Positions 1 to 6,960 of a stretch of 13,368 nucleotides of DNA are shown in pieces (position 1 is the first letter of the stretch; each line of letters opens with the position of its first letter). The DNA comes from Pseudomonadota bacterium (GTDB taxonomy: Bacteria > Desulfobacterota > Anaeroferrophillalia > Anaeroferrophillales > Tharpellaceae). Below the pieces are notes generated by a model. It made no database searches. It was not told the DNA's origin and saw nothing but the letters and a program-made list of their open reading frames with translations. The translations under genes and the position numbers were made by a program. Where the stretch lies: contig DAOWHJ010000133.1 of the NCBI GenBank assembly GCA_030641485.1, forward strand, positions 1-13,368. Direction: 5' to 3'.

Positions 1-137
1 ATTACCGCCATACCGCTTTCGACAAACTTCTCGGCGATATCGTGGAGTACCACATCAATCCCAACCTGAGCTGCAACCTGAGCAATCCCATTGCCCATCT
101 GACCCGCTCCGACTACACCAAATTTTTTAATTTCCAT
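1..137 (-). CDS. 3-hydroxyacyl-CoA (3-hydroxybutyryl-CoA) dehydrogenase, N-terminal fragment
   Basis: Only the first 45 codons are in the window; the gene continues past position 1. The ATG is at 135-137, with a good ribosome binding site (AAGGAG) about eight bases upstream. The protein begins MEIKKFGVVGAGQMGNGIAQ, which is the Rossmann dinucleotide-binding motif GxGxMGxGIAQ (residues 9-20) of the HBD/FadB-type 3-hydroxyacyl-CoA dehydrogenases, followed by a strand ending in an acidic residue (LHD, 31-33). The family oxidises (S)-3-hydroxyacyl-CoA to 3-oxoacyl-CoA with NAD(P)+, the step before thiolysis. It is the last visible gene of the operon, 33 bases after a thiolase stop, which fits beta-oxidation or butyrate/crotonate metabolism. 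Because the N-terminus starts directly with the Rossmann fold, a stand-alone HBD-type enzyme is more likely than a FadB fusion, but the C-terminal part is not visible. Confidence 0.88.
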   Translation of the reverse strand, partial: MEIKKFGVVGAGQMGNGIAQVAAQVGIDVVLHDIAEKFVESGMAV

Positions 138-170
138 TGTATCTTCTCCTTATAAAAAAGTAATATTTTT

Positions 171-1451
171 CTAGCGTCTCTCAACCAGCATTGCCGCACC
201 CAAACCACCACCGATACAGAGGGAGGCAATACCGCGCTCGTAGTCATTCCGCTCAAGCGCCGTCAACAAGGTAACCAGAACCCGAGCTCCAGATGCACCA
301 ATCGGATGGCCAAGGGAGATACCACTTCCGTACATATTAACCCGTTCCATATCGACCTTTAACTCACGAACACAACCGATCGCCTGTGAAGCAAAGGCCT
401 CATTTAGTTCAAAATAGTCAATCGAGTCAAGCCCTATTTCAAGACGGGAGAGAAGACGATTGATCGCCGGAACCGGACCTAAACCCATATAGGCCGGATC
501 CAGACCTCCGGCCTGAAAACCCTTAACCACTACCATAATCTCAAGACCAAGCTCTTTGGCCTTCTCAGGAGTCATCAACAAAAGTGCTGCCGCAGCATCA
601 TTAATACCGGAGGCGTTACCAGCAGTAACCGTTCCATCTTTCTTAAAAGCCGGGCGTAATTTAGCCATCTTTTCAGCCGTGGTCTCCATCGGCCGCTCAT
701 CAATCGCAAAAGCAATCGGGTCTTTTTTGCGTTGCGGAATCATTACCGGGACAATTTCTTTGGTAAAAACACCATCAGCAATCGCCTTACAAGCACGCTG
801 GTGACTCAAAGCTCCGAGCTCATCCTGCTCCTGACGTGAAATCCCATAGAGTTCGGCAATATTTTCTGCGGTCATTCCCATGTGGTAACCGTAAAAAATC
901 TCCCAAAGGCCGTCATTGACGAGAAGATCCGTCATCTCAACATTACCCATACGCGCACCCCAGCGAGCAGCGGGCATCGCGTAGGGAATCTGACTCATAT
1001 TTTCCATCCCACCGGCAATCATTACATCAGCTTCACCCGAAGCAATCGCCTGAACTGCCAATGCGACCGCCTTCAAACCAGAGGCACAAACCTTATTGAT
1101 CGTGTAACCGGCGGATTCACGTGGAAGCCCGGCCCGAATCATCGCCTGCCGGGTTACATTCTGACCCTGAGCCGCACCAATAACGTTCCCCATGATCACT
1201 TCATCAACCTGAATCTCGGCAAAAGAGCTGTCCCAGGAGTTGTATTTGGACTCAATCGGGCACTCTTTACCACTAAGCGCTTCAGGTCCGGCAGCAGCTA
1301 CTGCAGCCGAGGTAACCGGACGACATTTTGCCTTTTCAAGGACATCGCGAATAACCGTCGCCCCAAGATCAACAACCGGAATCCCCTTCAAACTTCCACC
1401 ATAGTTCCCGATCGCAGTCCGGGAGGTACTAACTATTGCTACTTCACGCAT
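171..1451 (-). CDS. Thiolase (acetyl-CoA C-acyltransferase) with an internal insertion
   Basis: This 426-residue thiolase carries out CoA-dependent cleavage of 3-oxoacyl-CoA, or condensation of two acyl-CoAs, in the cytoplasm. The catalytic set is complete: nucleophile Cys122 in NKVCASGLKAV, the NEAF motif at 350-353, His382 in GHPIGASGAR, and Cys412 in CIGGG. Each catalytic residue sits 33 positions later than in the neighbouring 394-residue paralogue. The extra residues fall between about 41 and 80, between the first helix and the VDEVIMGNV strand; this stretch is Ala-rich and contains Cys43 and Cys64. The insertion is in frame and the rest of the fold is intact, so it is not a pseudogene. 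The ATG at 1449-1451 has an AAGGAG ribosome binding site, and the gene follows the upstream thiolase after 24 bases. Substrate is unknown; having two different thiolases side by side suggests a division by chain length or branching. Confidence 0.93.
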   Translation of the reverse strand: MREVAIVSTSRTAIGNYGGSLKGIPVVDLGATVIRDVLEKAKCRPVTSAAVAAAGPEALSGKECPIESKYNSWDSSFAEIQVDEVIMGNVIGAAQGQNVTRQAMIRAGLPRESAGYTINKVCASGLKAVALAVQAIASGEADVMIAGGMENMSQIPYAMPAARWGARMGNVEMTDLLVNDGLWEIFYGYHMGMTAENIAELYGISRQEQDELGALSHQRACKAIADGVFTKEIVPVMIPQRKKDPIAFAIDERPMETTAEKMAKLRPAFKKDGTVTAGNASGINDAAAALLLMTPEKAKELGLEIMVVVKGFQAGGLDPAYMGLGPVPAINRLLSRLEIGLDSIDYFELNEAFASQAIGCVRELKVDMERVNMYGSGISLGHPIGASGARVLVTLLTALERNDYERGIASLCIGGGLGAAMLVERR

Positions 1452-1475
1452 TTCAATCTCCTTATATAAATTAAT

Positions 1476-2660
1476 TTAATCCAAATTCTCAATGACCATT
1501 GATACAGCTTCTCCACCGCCGAGACAGAGGGAGGCCATACCATAGCGTTTCTGGCGATTTTTCAGTGAGTAGATCAAAGTGGTTAGAACCCGAGCTCCGG
1601 AACAACCGATCGGATGACCGAGGGCAACCGCGCCACCATTAACATTGACGCGCTCGATATCGATACCCAACTCCTTGACAATCGCTACACTTGAAGTTGC
1701 GAAGGCTTCGTTGATCTCATGCAGATCGATATCATTTATCGTCAAACCGGCTTTTTTCAAAACTTTTGGAATCGAATTGATCGGCGCAACCAAAACATCT
1801 TCCAAGGAAACCCCAGCCGAACCTTGAGCCACAATCCGGGCCAGCGGCTTGAGGTTTAACTCTGCAGCGCGTTCAGCACTCATAACCAAGAGACAGCAGG
1901 AACCATCACTGATCTTAGATGCGTTCCCGGCGGTGACAATCCCATTTTTATCAAATGCTGGGCGAAGTTTGGCTAAGGCTTCGATCGAGGCTTGACGCGG
2001 ACCCTCGTCAACCTTAAATTCGTAAGCATCACCACGACGAGGCTTGATCGTTACCGGTAGGATTTCATCAGCAAACGCATTATTTTCAATCGCTTTCAAA
2101 GCCTTGGCATTCGAGTTAACTGAATAGCTGTCCATATCTTCACGGGTAACCGAAAACTTTTTGCTCACAAGCTCTGCGGTATAACCCATATGATAATCAT
2201 TAACAACATCCCAGAGCCCGTCGTGAACCATGCCATCAACCAAGGGACCATTACCCATGCGCAACCCGTTACGAGCACCCGGCATATAATACGGGATATT
2301 GGACATGTTCTCCATACCACCAGCAGCAATAATCTCAGCGTCACCAGCTTTAATCGCCTGTTCTGCCAACATTACCGCCTTGAGCCCGGAACCACAGACC
2401 TTATTGATAGTAATTGCCCCACCTGCCATTGGCAAACCGGCTTTAATCATGGCCTGACGGCCAGGGTTCTGACCTAGGCCGATAGGCACAACGTTACCCA
2501 TGATAACTTCATCAACCAGGGCTTTATCGAGACCAACTTTATCAATCGCCCCGGCAATCGCTAAGCCCCCTAATTCAGTAGCAGTAAAAGAGGAGAGACC
2601 TCCCTGAAAATTTCCGATTGCGGTCCGTAACGCACTGACAATTACTACATCTTTACTCAT
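1476..2660 (-). CDS. Acetyl-CoA acetyltransferase / thiolase
   Basis: A 394-residue thiolase of standard family length. Cys89 in NKVCGSGLKAV is the acyl-accepting nucleophile, NEAF is at 317-320, His349 lies in GHPIGCSGAR, and Cys379 in CLGGG is the general acid/base. These positions agree almost exactly with the classical biosynthetic acetoacetyl-CoA thiolases (Cys89, His348, Cys378 in Zoogloea). The enzyme would interconvert acetoacetyl-CoA and two acetyl-CoA, or thiolyse longer 3-oxoacyl-CoAs. The ATG at 2658-2660 has GAGG about eight bases upstream. It is the second gene of the operon, 27 bases after the CoA-transferase/racemase and 24 bases before the insertion-bearing thiolase. The two thiolases are clearly divergent rather than a recent duplication. 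Family assignment is secure; direction and substrate are inferred only from context. Confidence 0.95.
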   Translation of the reverse strand: MSKDVVIVSALRTAIGNFQGGLSSFTATELGGLAIAGAIDKVGLDKALVDEVIMGNVVPIGLGQNPGRQAMIKAGLPMAGGAITINKVCGSGLKAVMLAEQAIKAGDAEIIAAGGMENMSNIPYYMPGARNGLRMGNGPLVDGMVHDGLWDVVNDYHMGYTAELVSKKFSVTREDMDSYSVNSNAKALKAIENNAFADEILPVTIKPRRGDAYEFKVDEGPRQASIEALAKLRPAFDKNGIVTAGNASKISDGSCCLLVMSAERAAELNLKPLARIVAQGSAGVSLEDVLVAPINSIPKVLKKAGLTINDIDLHEINEAFATSSVAIVKELGIDIERVNVNGGAVALGHPIGCSGARVLTTLIYSLKNRQKRYGMASLCLGGGEAVSMVIENLD

Positions 2661-2687
2661 GATTACGCCTCAACTTTATATCAATCA

Positions 2688-3881
2688 TCAAATTATATTA
2701 CTCTGCCGTAAATCGGCTATTTCGTCCATACCTAAACCCAAGCCCGACAAAATCTCATCTGTATGCTGACCGAGACCCGGGGCCGGGTTGTGCTGGGTGG
2801 GTTTCGCTTCATTAATCATAACTGCTGTATTCGTCTGCATAAGCGTCTCCCCGTTAGCCAAGGGCATTTCATAGAACATTTTACGATCATTAAAATGCGG
2901 AGCGGCCTGCACTTCCGTCATGGTTTTCAAAACTTCACAACAGGTATCACGATCACGCAGCAATTCCTCCCACTGTGTTGCACTGGAGGAAGCAAAGATC
3001 ATCGCCAACTCACTCTTGAGATAATCCTGACGCTCAAGTTCTTGATGGTTGCCCTCAAGGAGATCATCCCGCTCAATAACCTGACAAAAATTATCCCAGA
3101 ATTTTTTTTCTAGAGCACCTAAAGCAATCTCCCGATTATCTTTGGTTCGATAAATATGGTAGCAGGCAAGCTGGCCATTAAAAATTGTCGTATCGGGTTT
3201 AGGCTCAAGCCCCAAAGAGTAATGATAGGCTGAGAGTAGAGGCAACATACTGACCAAACCATCAGTCATTGAGATATCAAGAAAACTGCCCTTGCCACCC
3301 TTAAGAACTTTGACATAGGCGGCTAAAACTGCACTCACCGCATAAAGAGCACCACCAGCAACATCAGCCACCTGAATTCCGGACAATGCCGGGATTTCAC
3401 GACTTGAAGTCGTGTTTAGAACCCCGGTCTCCGCCATATAGTTGAGATCATGACCGGCCTTAAGGGCCTGCGGTCCTGACTGGCCGTAGCCACTTATTGA
3501 GCAGTAGATCAGATTTGGCTTGATGGCGGCAAGCTCTTTATAGCTACAACCCAGGCGTTCCATAACCCCGGGCCGAAAACTTTCAAGAACAACGTCATAT
3601 TCGAGTAAAAGTTTCTTAAATAACTCTTGCCCTTTAGCTGTTTTCAGGTTGAGCGTCATCGAGCTCTTATTGCGATTAACGGCATGAAAAAAAGCACTAA
3701 CACCATTAACCAAGGGTTCCCAACCACGCAAGTAGTCACCCTCACCCGGAGCTTCTATCTTCAGAACGTCAGCCCCATAATCAGCCAACACCATACTACA
3801 AAAAGGCCCTGGCAAAAGACGGGTTAGGTCTAACACCTTAAGGCCTTCTAGAAGGTCATACGCGTTCGAATTATTAGTCAT
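2688..3881 (-). CDS. CaiB/BaiF (class III) CoA-transferase family protein, alpha-methylacyl-CoA racemase-like
   Basis: A 397-residue class III CoA-transferase family protein. The N-terminal segment LEGLKVLDLTRLLPGPFCSM and the later VLKIEAPGEGD and ESFRPGVMERLG motifs are diagnostic. AGHDLNY at 142-148 and VADVAGG at 171-177 match the regions of alpha-methylacyl-CoA racemase (AMACR) that contain the catalytic His (here His144) and Asp (here Asp173), so epimerisation of 2-methylacyl-CoA is at least as likely as CoA transfer. Some relatives activate carboxylic acids by CoA transfer, so the exact reaction cannot be fixed. It is the first gene of a cluster with two thiolases and a hydroxyacyl-CoA dehydrogenase. 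The ATG at 3879-3881 is the only plausible start before the conserved LEGLKVL segment, yet no Shine-Dalgarno sequence precedes it; see the promoter entry. Confidence 0.87.
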   Translation of the reverse strand: MTNNSNAYDLLEGLKVLDLTRLLPGPFCSMVLADYGADVLKIEAPGEGDYLRGWEPLVNGVSAFFHAVNRNKSSMTLNLKTAKGQELFKKLLLEYDVVLESFRPGVMERLGCSYKELAAIKPNLIYCSISGYGQSGPQALKAGHDLNYMAETGVLNTTSSREIPALSGIQVADVAGGALYAVSAVLAAYVKVLKGGKGSFLDISMTDGLVSMLPLLSAYHYSLGLEPKPDTTIFNGQLACYHIYRTKDNREIALGALEKKFWDNFCQVIERDDLLEGNHQELERQDYLKSELAMIFASSSATQWEELLRDRDTCCEVLKTMTEVQAAPHFNDRKMFYEMPLANGETLMQTNTAVMINEAKPTQHNPAPGLGQHTDEILSGLGLGMDEIADLRQSNII

Positions 3882-3887
3882 TTGTAA

Positions 3888-3916
3888 ACAATATCAACAC
3901 AATCAGTTAACGTAAA
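3888..3916 (-). promoter_or_regulatory. Candidate sigma-70 promoter of the CoA-transferase/thiolase operon
   Basis: On the minus strand TTTACG (3911-3916) and TATTGT (3888-3893) are separated by 17 bases; each matches the -35/-10 consensus at four of six positions. The ATG begins only six bases after the -10, which would give a leaderless or nearly leaderless mRNA and would explain the missing ribosome binding site. A better -35 hexamer, TTGACA, lies at 3918-3923 but has no good -10 at normal spacing. The terminator just upstream means this operon needs its own promoter. Confidence 0.35.
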
Positions 3917-3919
3917 CTG
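3904..3919. promoter_or_regulatory. Near-palindromic possible operator
   Basis: The 16 bases CAGTTAACGTAAACTG are a perfect-centre near-palindrome, with arms matching at seven of eight positions around ACGT. The site covers the candidate -35 element of the CoA-transferase/thiolase operon and touches the TTGACA next to it, so a dimeric repressor bound here would block transcription. Fatty-acid and acyl-CoA degradation operons are often controlled by TetR- or GntR-type repressors, but no regulator gene is in the window and the site matches no motif I can name. Confidence 0.33.
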
Positions 3920-3931
3920 TCAAATAAGGAC

Positions 3932-3963
3932 AAGAAAAAGGGGCCATGTCTTAACATGGCCCC
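3932..3963 (-). terminator. Rho-independent terminator of the electron-transfer operon
   Basis: On the minus strand GGGGCCATG, a six-base loop, then CATGGCCCC form a perfect 9-bp stem (3940-3963), followed directly by TTTTTCTTG. It starts 10 bases past the stop codon of the six-heme cytochrome. On the plus strand no T-run follows the stem, so it acts on the minus strand only. It separates the electron-transfer operon from the CoA-transferase/thiolase operon. Confidence 0.92.
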
Positions 3964-3972
3964 GGTGCCCTA

Positions 3973-4599
3973 CTATTTCTTCTCTATTTTTTCAAGAACT
4001 TTTTCTTTTTCCACCAATTTCACAAAGTGGCAAAGTTCACAACGATCCTCTTTCTTGTCGGCAACATGACACTCACCCAAGAAACAGCCCTGCATCCGCG
4101 GACGGTTAGTTGCGACCGAATATTTATCATGAGCCAAGTCTGAATGACAAACCATGCAATCATCAATTTTTACTTTTTCAGCTTTGAAATGCTTGGCATG
4201 AGATATCTTGACTATACGAGTATTTTTCACCTCTTTTAGTTCAGGAATATCAGCGTGACAACGGAGACAGTTTTCATTTAGAACTTTTCGCCCACTATTA
4301 AAATGAATCGGAATGATCTTGTCACGGTAGTGGACTATCGGGTTTGTTCCACTCTCGGGAAAGGCCTCAAGAATTTTAGTATGGCACTCATAACAGGTCA
4401 CCTTATCAGCCGGGTGAGTTTTTGATGTTTGCCACATCCCGTGTATAGTTGGGTGACAACCTCGACAGAGTCCATCATCTTTATCAGTATAGCGAGCTAT
4501 CGCAAAAAAACCGACGACCACGGAAAGAAGTACACCGATTATCAAGCTTGTTTTCAGCCAGACCGGCAGATCTTTAATAAAACCTAAGTCTATCTTCAT
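3973..4599 (-). CDS. Membrane-anchored hexaheme cytochrome c, QrcA-like
   Basis: A 208-residue periplasmic cytochrome c. One N-terminal transmembrane segment (about residues 14-35) acts as signal anchor, with the heme domain outside the membrane. Numbered from the chosen start, CXXCH motifs begin at 45, 69, 111, 148 and 187, and a sixth site at 172-178 has the expanded CX4CH form (CFLGECH), known from tetraheme cytochrome c3. That makes six potential c-type hemes. The C-terminus is Lys/Glu-rich. An anchored six-heme cytochrome beside NrfD, ferredoxin and molybdopterin-like subunits resembles QrcA of the Desulfovibrio quinone reductase complex; NapC/NirT-like quinol cytochromes are the alternative. 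The start is placed at the ATG at 4597-4599, because AAGG then lies nine bases upstream. A longer reading from TTG at 4603-4605 would leave only three bases between AAGG and the start codon. It is the last gene of the operon, before a strong terminator. Confidence 0.85.
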   Translation of the reverse strand: MKIDLGFIKDLPVWLKTSLIIGVLLSVVVGFFAIARYTDKDDGLCRGCHPTIHGMWQTSKTHPADKVTCYECHTKILEAFPESGTNPIVHYRDKIIPIHFNSGRKVLNENCLRCHADIPELKEVKNTRIVKISHAKHFKAEKVKIDDCMVCHSDLAHDKYSVATNRPRMQGCFLGECHVADKKEDRCELCHFVKLVEKEKVLEKIEKK

Positions 4600-4630
4600 G
4601 CCCAATCACCTTAAAATAAAAAAACTACTT

Positions 4631-6934
4631 TCAGACCTTTTGCAGACGCACAGTGGTATCTACTACAGTCATACCAGCGTTGTGGGTATCAGCGGTCGCT
4701 TTAAATATACGTCTTATATCAACCCCATTGCCCTTTTCATGCCACCAAACCGGTTCAACCCGATCCCAGGCGCGTAAACGAAACGAAAATGGGGTAAAAT
4801 GAATTGGGTTATGCATGAGCAATGATCTGGTCATCGGGTCAGTTTTGGCAATCTTCTCGGCTTTAGCAACCCGGCCCAATTCAGTATGCCCAAGTCCTAA
4901 AGCAACTGCGACACACTGTGGATGGATAGCCTCACTAATCCAGGCCTTAACCGTCACTGTCCCAGTCTGCGACTCAACCCGTACTTCATCGCCCTCAGCA
5001 ATACCCAGACGAGCTGCTTTTTCGGGATGAATCCACATCGGGTTATCATGTCTGAATTCTGCCAGATATTTACAATTAGCAGTAATATTATCCAGAGAGT
5101 GCAAACGATATGGAACCATGGTGAAGGAATCATGAGCACCAGCACCAGATTTGATATTGAGAGCAGCGAAATTAGCGGTGGTCACCGAAAGTCGTAAATT
5201 GACAGTTTCAGATACCTGGTGATAGGTTTGAAAACCATCCTTTTGTAATTTATGCCAATCAATCCCGGCATTTCTAAAAGGAGTACTGGCAATCAGACCT
5301 TCAAGCCAGGCGCTAACCCGGGGAGCAGATTCTGCTGTTTCTCCGACCAATACCTTTTCCAATTCAAGAACAACCTGACAGAAATCACGAGATTCAGCCA
5401 CCGGTTCACGTTTTGAATTAAAAAGATCCAGATTCTTCGCTTTAGCCTGACGCAGAAGAAAAATTTCATCTACCAGTCTTGAAACTGGTTGCCGTAAAGA
5501 TAGTACCCGACGTCCGTCTGGTAACAGAGCATCAGCAAGACCAAAACTCTCAAGTTCGGTTGCTACTGGTAAAATCAAATCAGCAAAAATTGAGGTCTCG
5601 CTAAAGTGAGTGTCGATAGCTAAATGGAATGGAATTCTGTGGGTGTTTTGCCAAAGCGCATGTGGATATTGACCACTGAATGTCGTAAAAGCCGGATTGG
5701 CGGCATAATTGATGACTGCAGTCCGGTGACCACTGCCAGCAAGCCAGTTGGCAAACCAATCCAGAGTAACCCGTTGCCGCTCTTTTTGACCCTTAAGATT
5801 AGCAGCCACAGCCCCCAAGTCACTAACTTCACTATAATAATAGACCCCACCCGGGCGGCCGATTGCACCTAAGAGGAGATTTAAGAGCTCAACCGCAGCG
5901 GCACTTTGCCGGCCATCAGGAGCCATCAGTAACTCATCATCATAGATGGCTAAAGCCTGAGGACGACGGGCCATATCCGCAGCCGTCTTGCGAATCGTTT
6001 CGCTATCAACCCCAATTGTCTGAGCAACTTTTTCAGGAGCATATTCACGCAACAGAACTTTCAGCTCTGCAACCTTCAAACCATGTTCAGACAAGGCACT
6101 CTTACTGTAGAGACCCTTATCTATCAGGTAATAAGACAAAGCCCGGGCAAAGGTTCCATAATAAGCCGGAGCCACCGGAATCCATTCATCACTGCGGCCT
6201 GCAGTATTATTAAGACGGGCTGCAACCGAAACCAGCTTGGTCCCATTCTCAATCCGACCATTCAACAACTCACGCATATCCGAAAGTTGAGCCTCACCCT
6301 TTATGTAGGGGTCAGCAGCAAAATTCAAAACATAACGACTGTTGGCAAAATCACGACGACAACCGGTTACGCCATATAGCTGCTGGCGTAAACTGTTAAT
6401 GCGCAAAGCCGCCCCATCCTCAACTGCAAGAGCTTCAGGAAATAAACCATAGAGGGTGTCGCTCAGTAACTCTTGACGCCCCTGAATAACGGCCAAACCA
6501 GCACCCTTATTTTCGACGTAGGGTGTAAGCTTCTCGGCAATAAGTTCATAGGCCTTAGCCCAACTAATATCACGCCATTTTCCACTGCCGCGTTCACCAT
6601 CCCTAAGCTTAGGGGTAAGAATACGATCAGGATCATAGAGACGATCAAGCTGGCCGTAGGCCCGGGCACAGAGCTTACCTTGATTTAGGGGATGATCGGA
6701 ATTACCATGCAGCATCACGATCCGATCACCTTCTCGGTACGAGATCAAGCCGCAATTATTCTCACAGAGACCACAGGTAGTCGGTCTTGGGTTACGAAAT
6801 TTTCTTAATGTTCGAGCCGATTGCCGATTCCAGGGGGCGCGCTTTTTTTCAGCCACCTTCATCGGGTTCGGTAAAGCCAAGGCCCCACCGCTGACGGCCC
6901 CAAGTTTTATAAATTTTCTTCGATCTAGTTTCAT
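4631..6934 (-). CDS. Molybdopterin oxidoreductase family subunit, Tat-exported, QrcB/ActB-like
   Basis: A 767-residue member of the complex iron-sulfur molybdoenzyme (CISM) family. The N-terminus DRRKFIKLGAVSGG (4-17) is a twin-arginine signal, placing it in the periplasm. Cys54, Cys57, Cys61 and Cys89 (CX2CX3CX27C) bind a [4Fe-4S] cluster. Pterin-binding features remain: GRPGG near 359-363, the segment DTHFSETSIFADLILP at 441-456, and a C-terminal dinucleotide-binding domain at about 607-690. However, where polysulfide and thiosulfate reductases have their Mo-ligating Cys, roughly 15-25 residues before ANSRYVLNF (197-205), I see no Cys; Ser181 is the nearest candidate ligand. Loss of the Mo site is known for QrcB and for ActB of alternative complex III, so this is probably an electron-transfer or structural subunit. 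A catalytic reductase with a Ser ligand cannot be excluded. An AAGGAT ribosome binding site precedes the ATG, 26 bases after the NrfD gene. Confidence 0.88.
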   Translation of the reverse strand: MKLDRRKFIKLGAVSGGALALPNPMKVAEKKRAPWNRQSARTLRKFRNPRPTTCGLCENNCGLISYREGDRIVMLHGNSDHPLNQGKLCARAYGQLDRLYDPDRILTPKLRDGERGSGKWRDISWAKAYELIAEKLTPYVENKGAGLAVIQGRQELLSDTLYGLFPEALAVEDGAALRINSLRQQLYGVTGCRRDFANSRYVLNFAADPYIKGEAQLSDMRELLNGRIENGTKLVSVAARLNNTAGRSDEWIPVAPAYYGTFARALSYYLIDKGLYSKSALSEHGLKVAELKVLLREYAPEKVAQTIGVDSETIRKTAADMARRPQALAIYDDELLMAPDGRQSAAAVELLNLLLGAIGRPGGVYYYSEVSDLGAVAANLKGQKERQRVTLDWFANWLAGSGHRTAVINYAANPAFTTFSGQYPHALWQNTHRIPFHLAIDTHFSETSIFADLILPVATELESFGLADALLPDGRRVLSLRQPVSRLVDEIFLLRQAKAKNLDLFNSKREPVAESRDFCQVVLELEKVLVGETAESAPRVSAWLEGLIASTPFRNAGIDWHKLQKDGFQTYHQVSETVNLRLSVTTANFAALNIKSGAGAHDSFTMVPYRLHSLDNITANCKYLAEFRHDNPMWIHPEKAARLGIAEGDEVRVESQTGTVTVKAWISEAIHPQCVAVALGLGHTELGRVAKAEKIAKTDPMTRSLLMHNPIHFTPFSFRLRAWDRVEPVWWHEKGNGVDIRRIFKATADTHNAGMTVVDTTVRLQKV

Positions 6935-6960
6935 CTTTTAATCCTTATTTAGAAACCAGC

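Noticed and set aside
882..1469. A 195-residue plus-strand open frame
   Set aside because: It lies antisense inside the thiolase gene, has no family-like motifs, and the minus-strand frame has a full set of thiolase catalytic residues.
3973..4605. TTG start for the hexaheme cytochrome
   Set aside because: AAGG would be only three bases from the TTG; the ATG six bases later has it nine bases away.
5863..6379. Overlapping plus-strand open frames of about 100 residues
   Set aside because: They are antisense to the molybdopterin-family gene, have composition typical of shadow frames, and no convincing start context.
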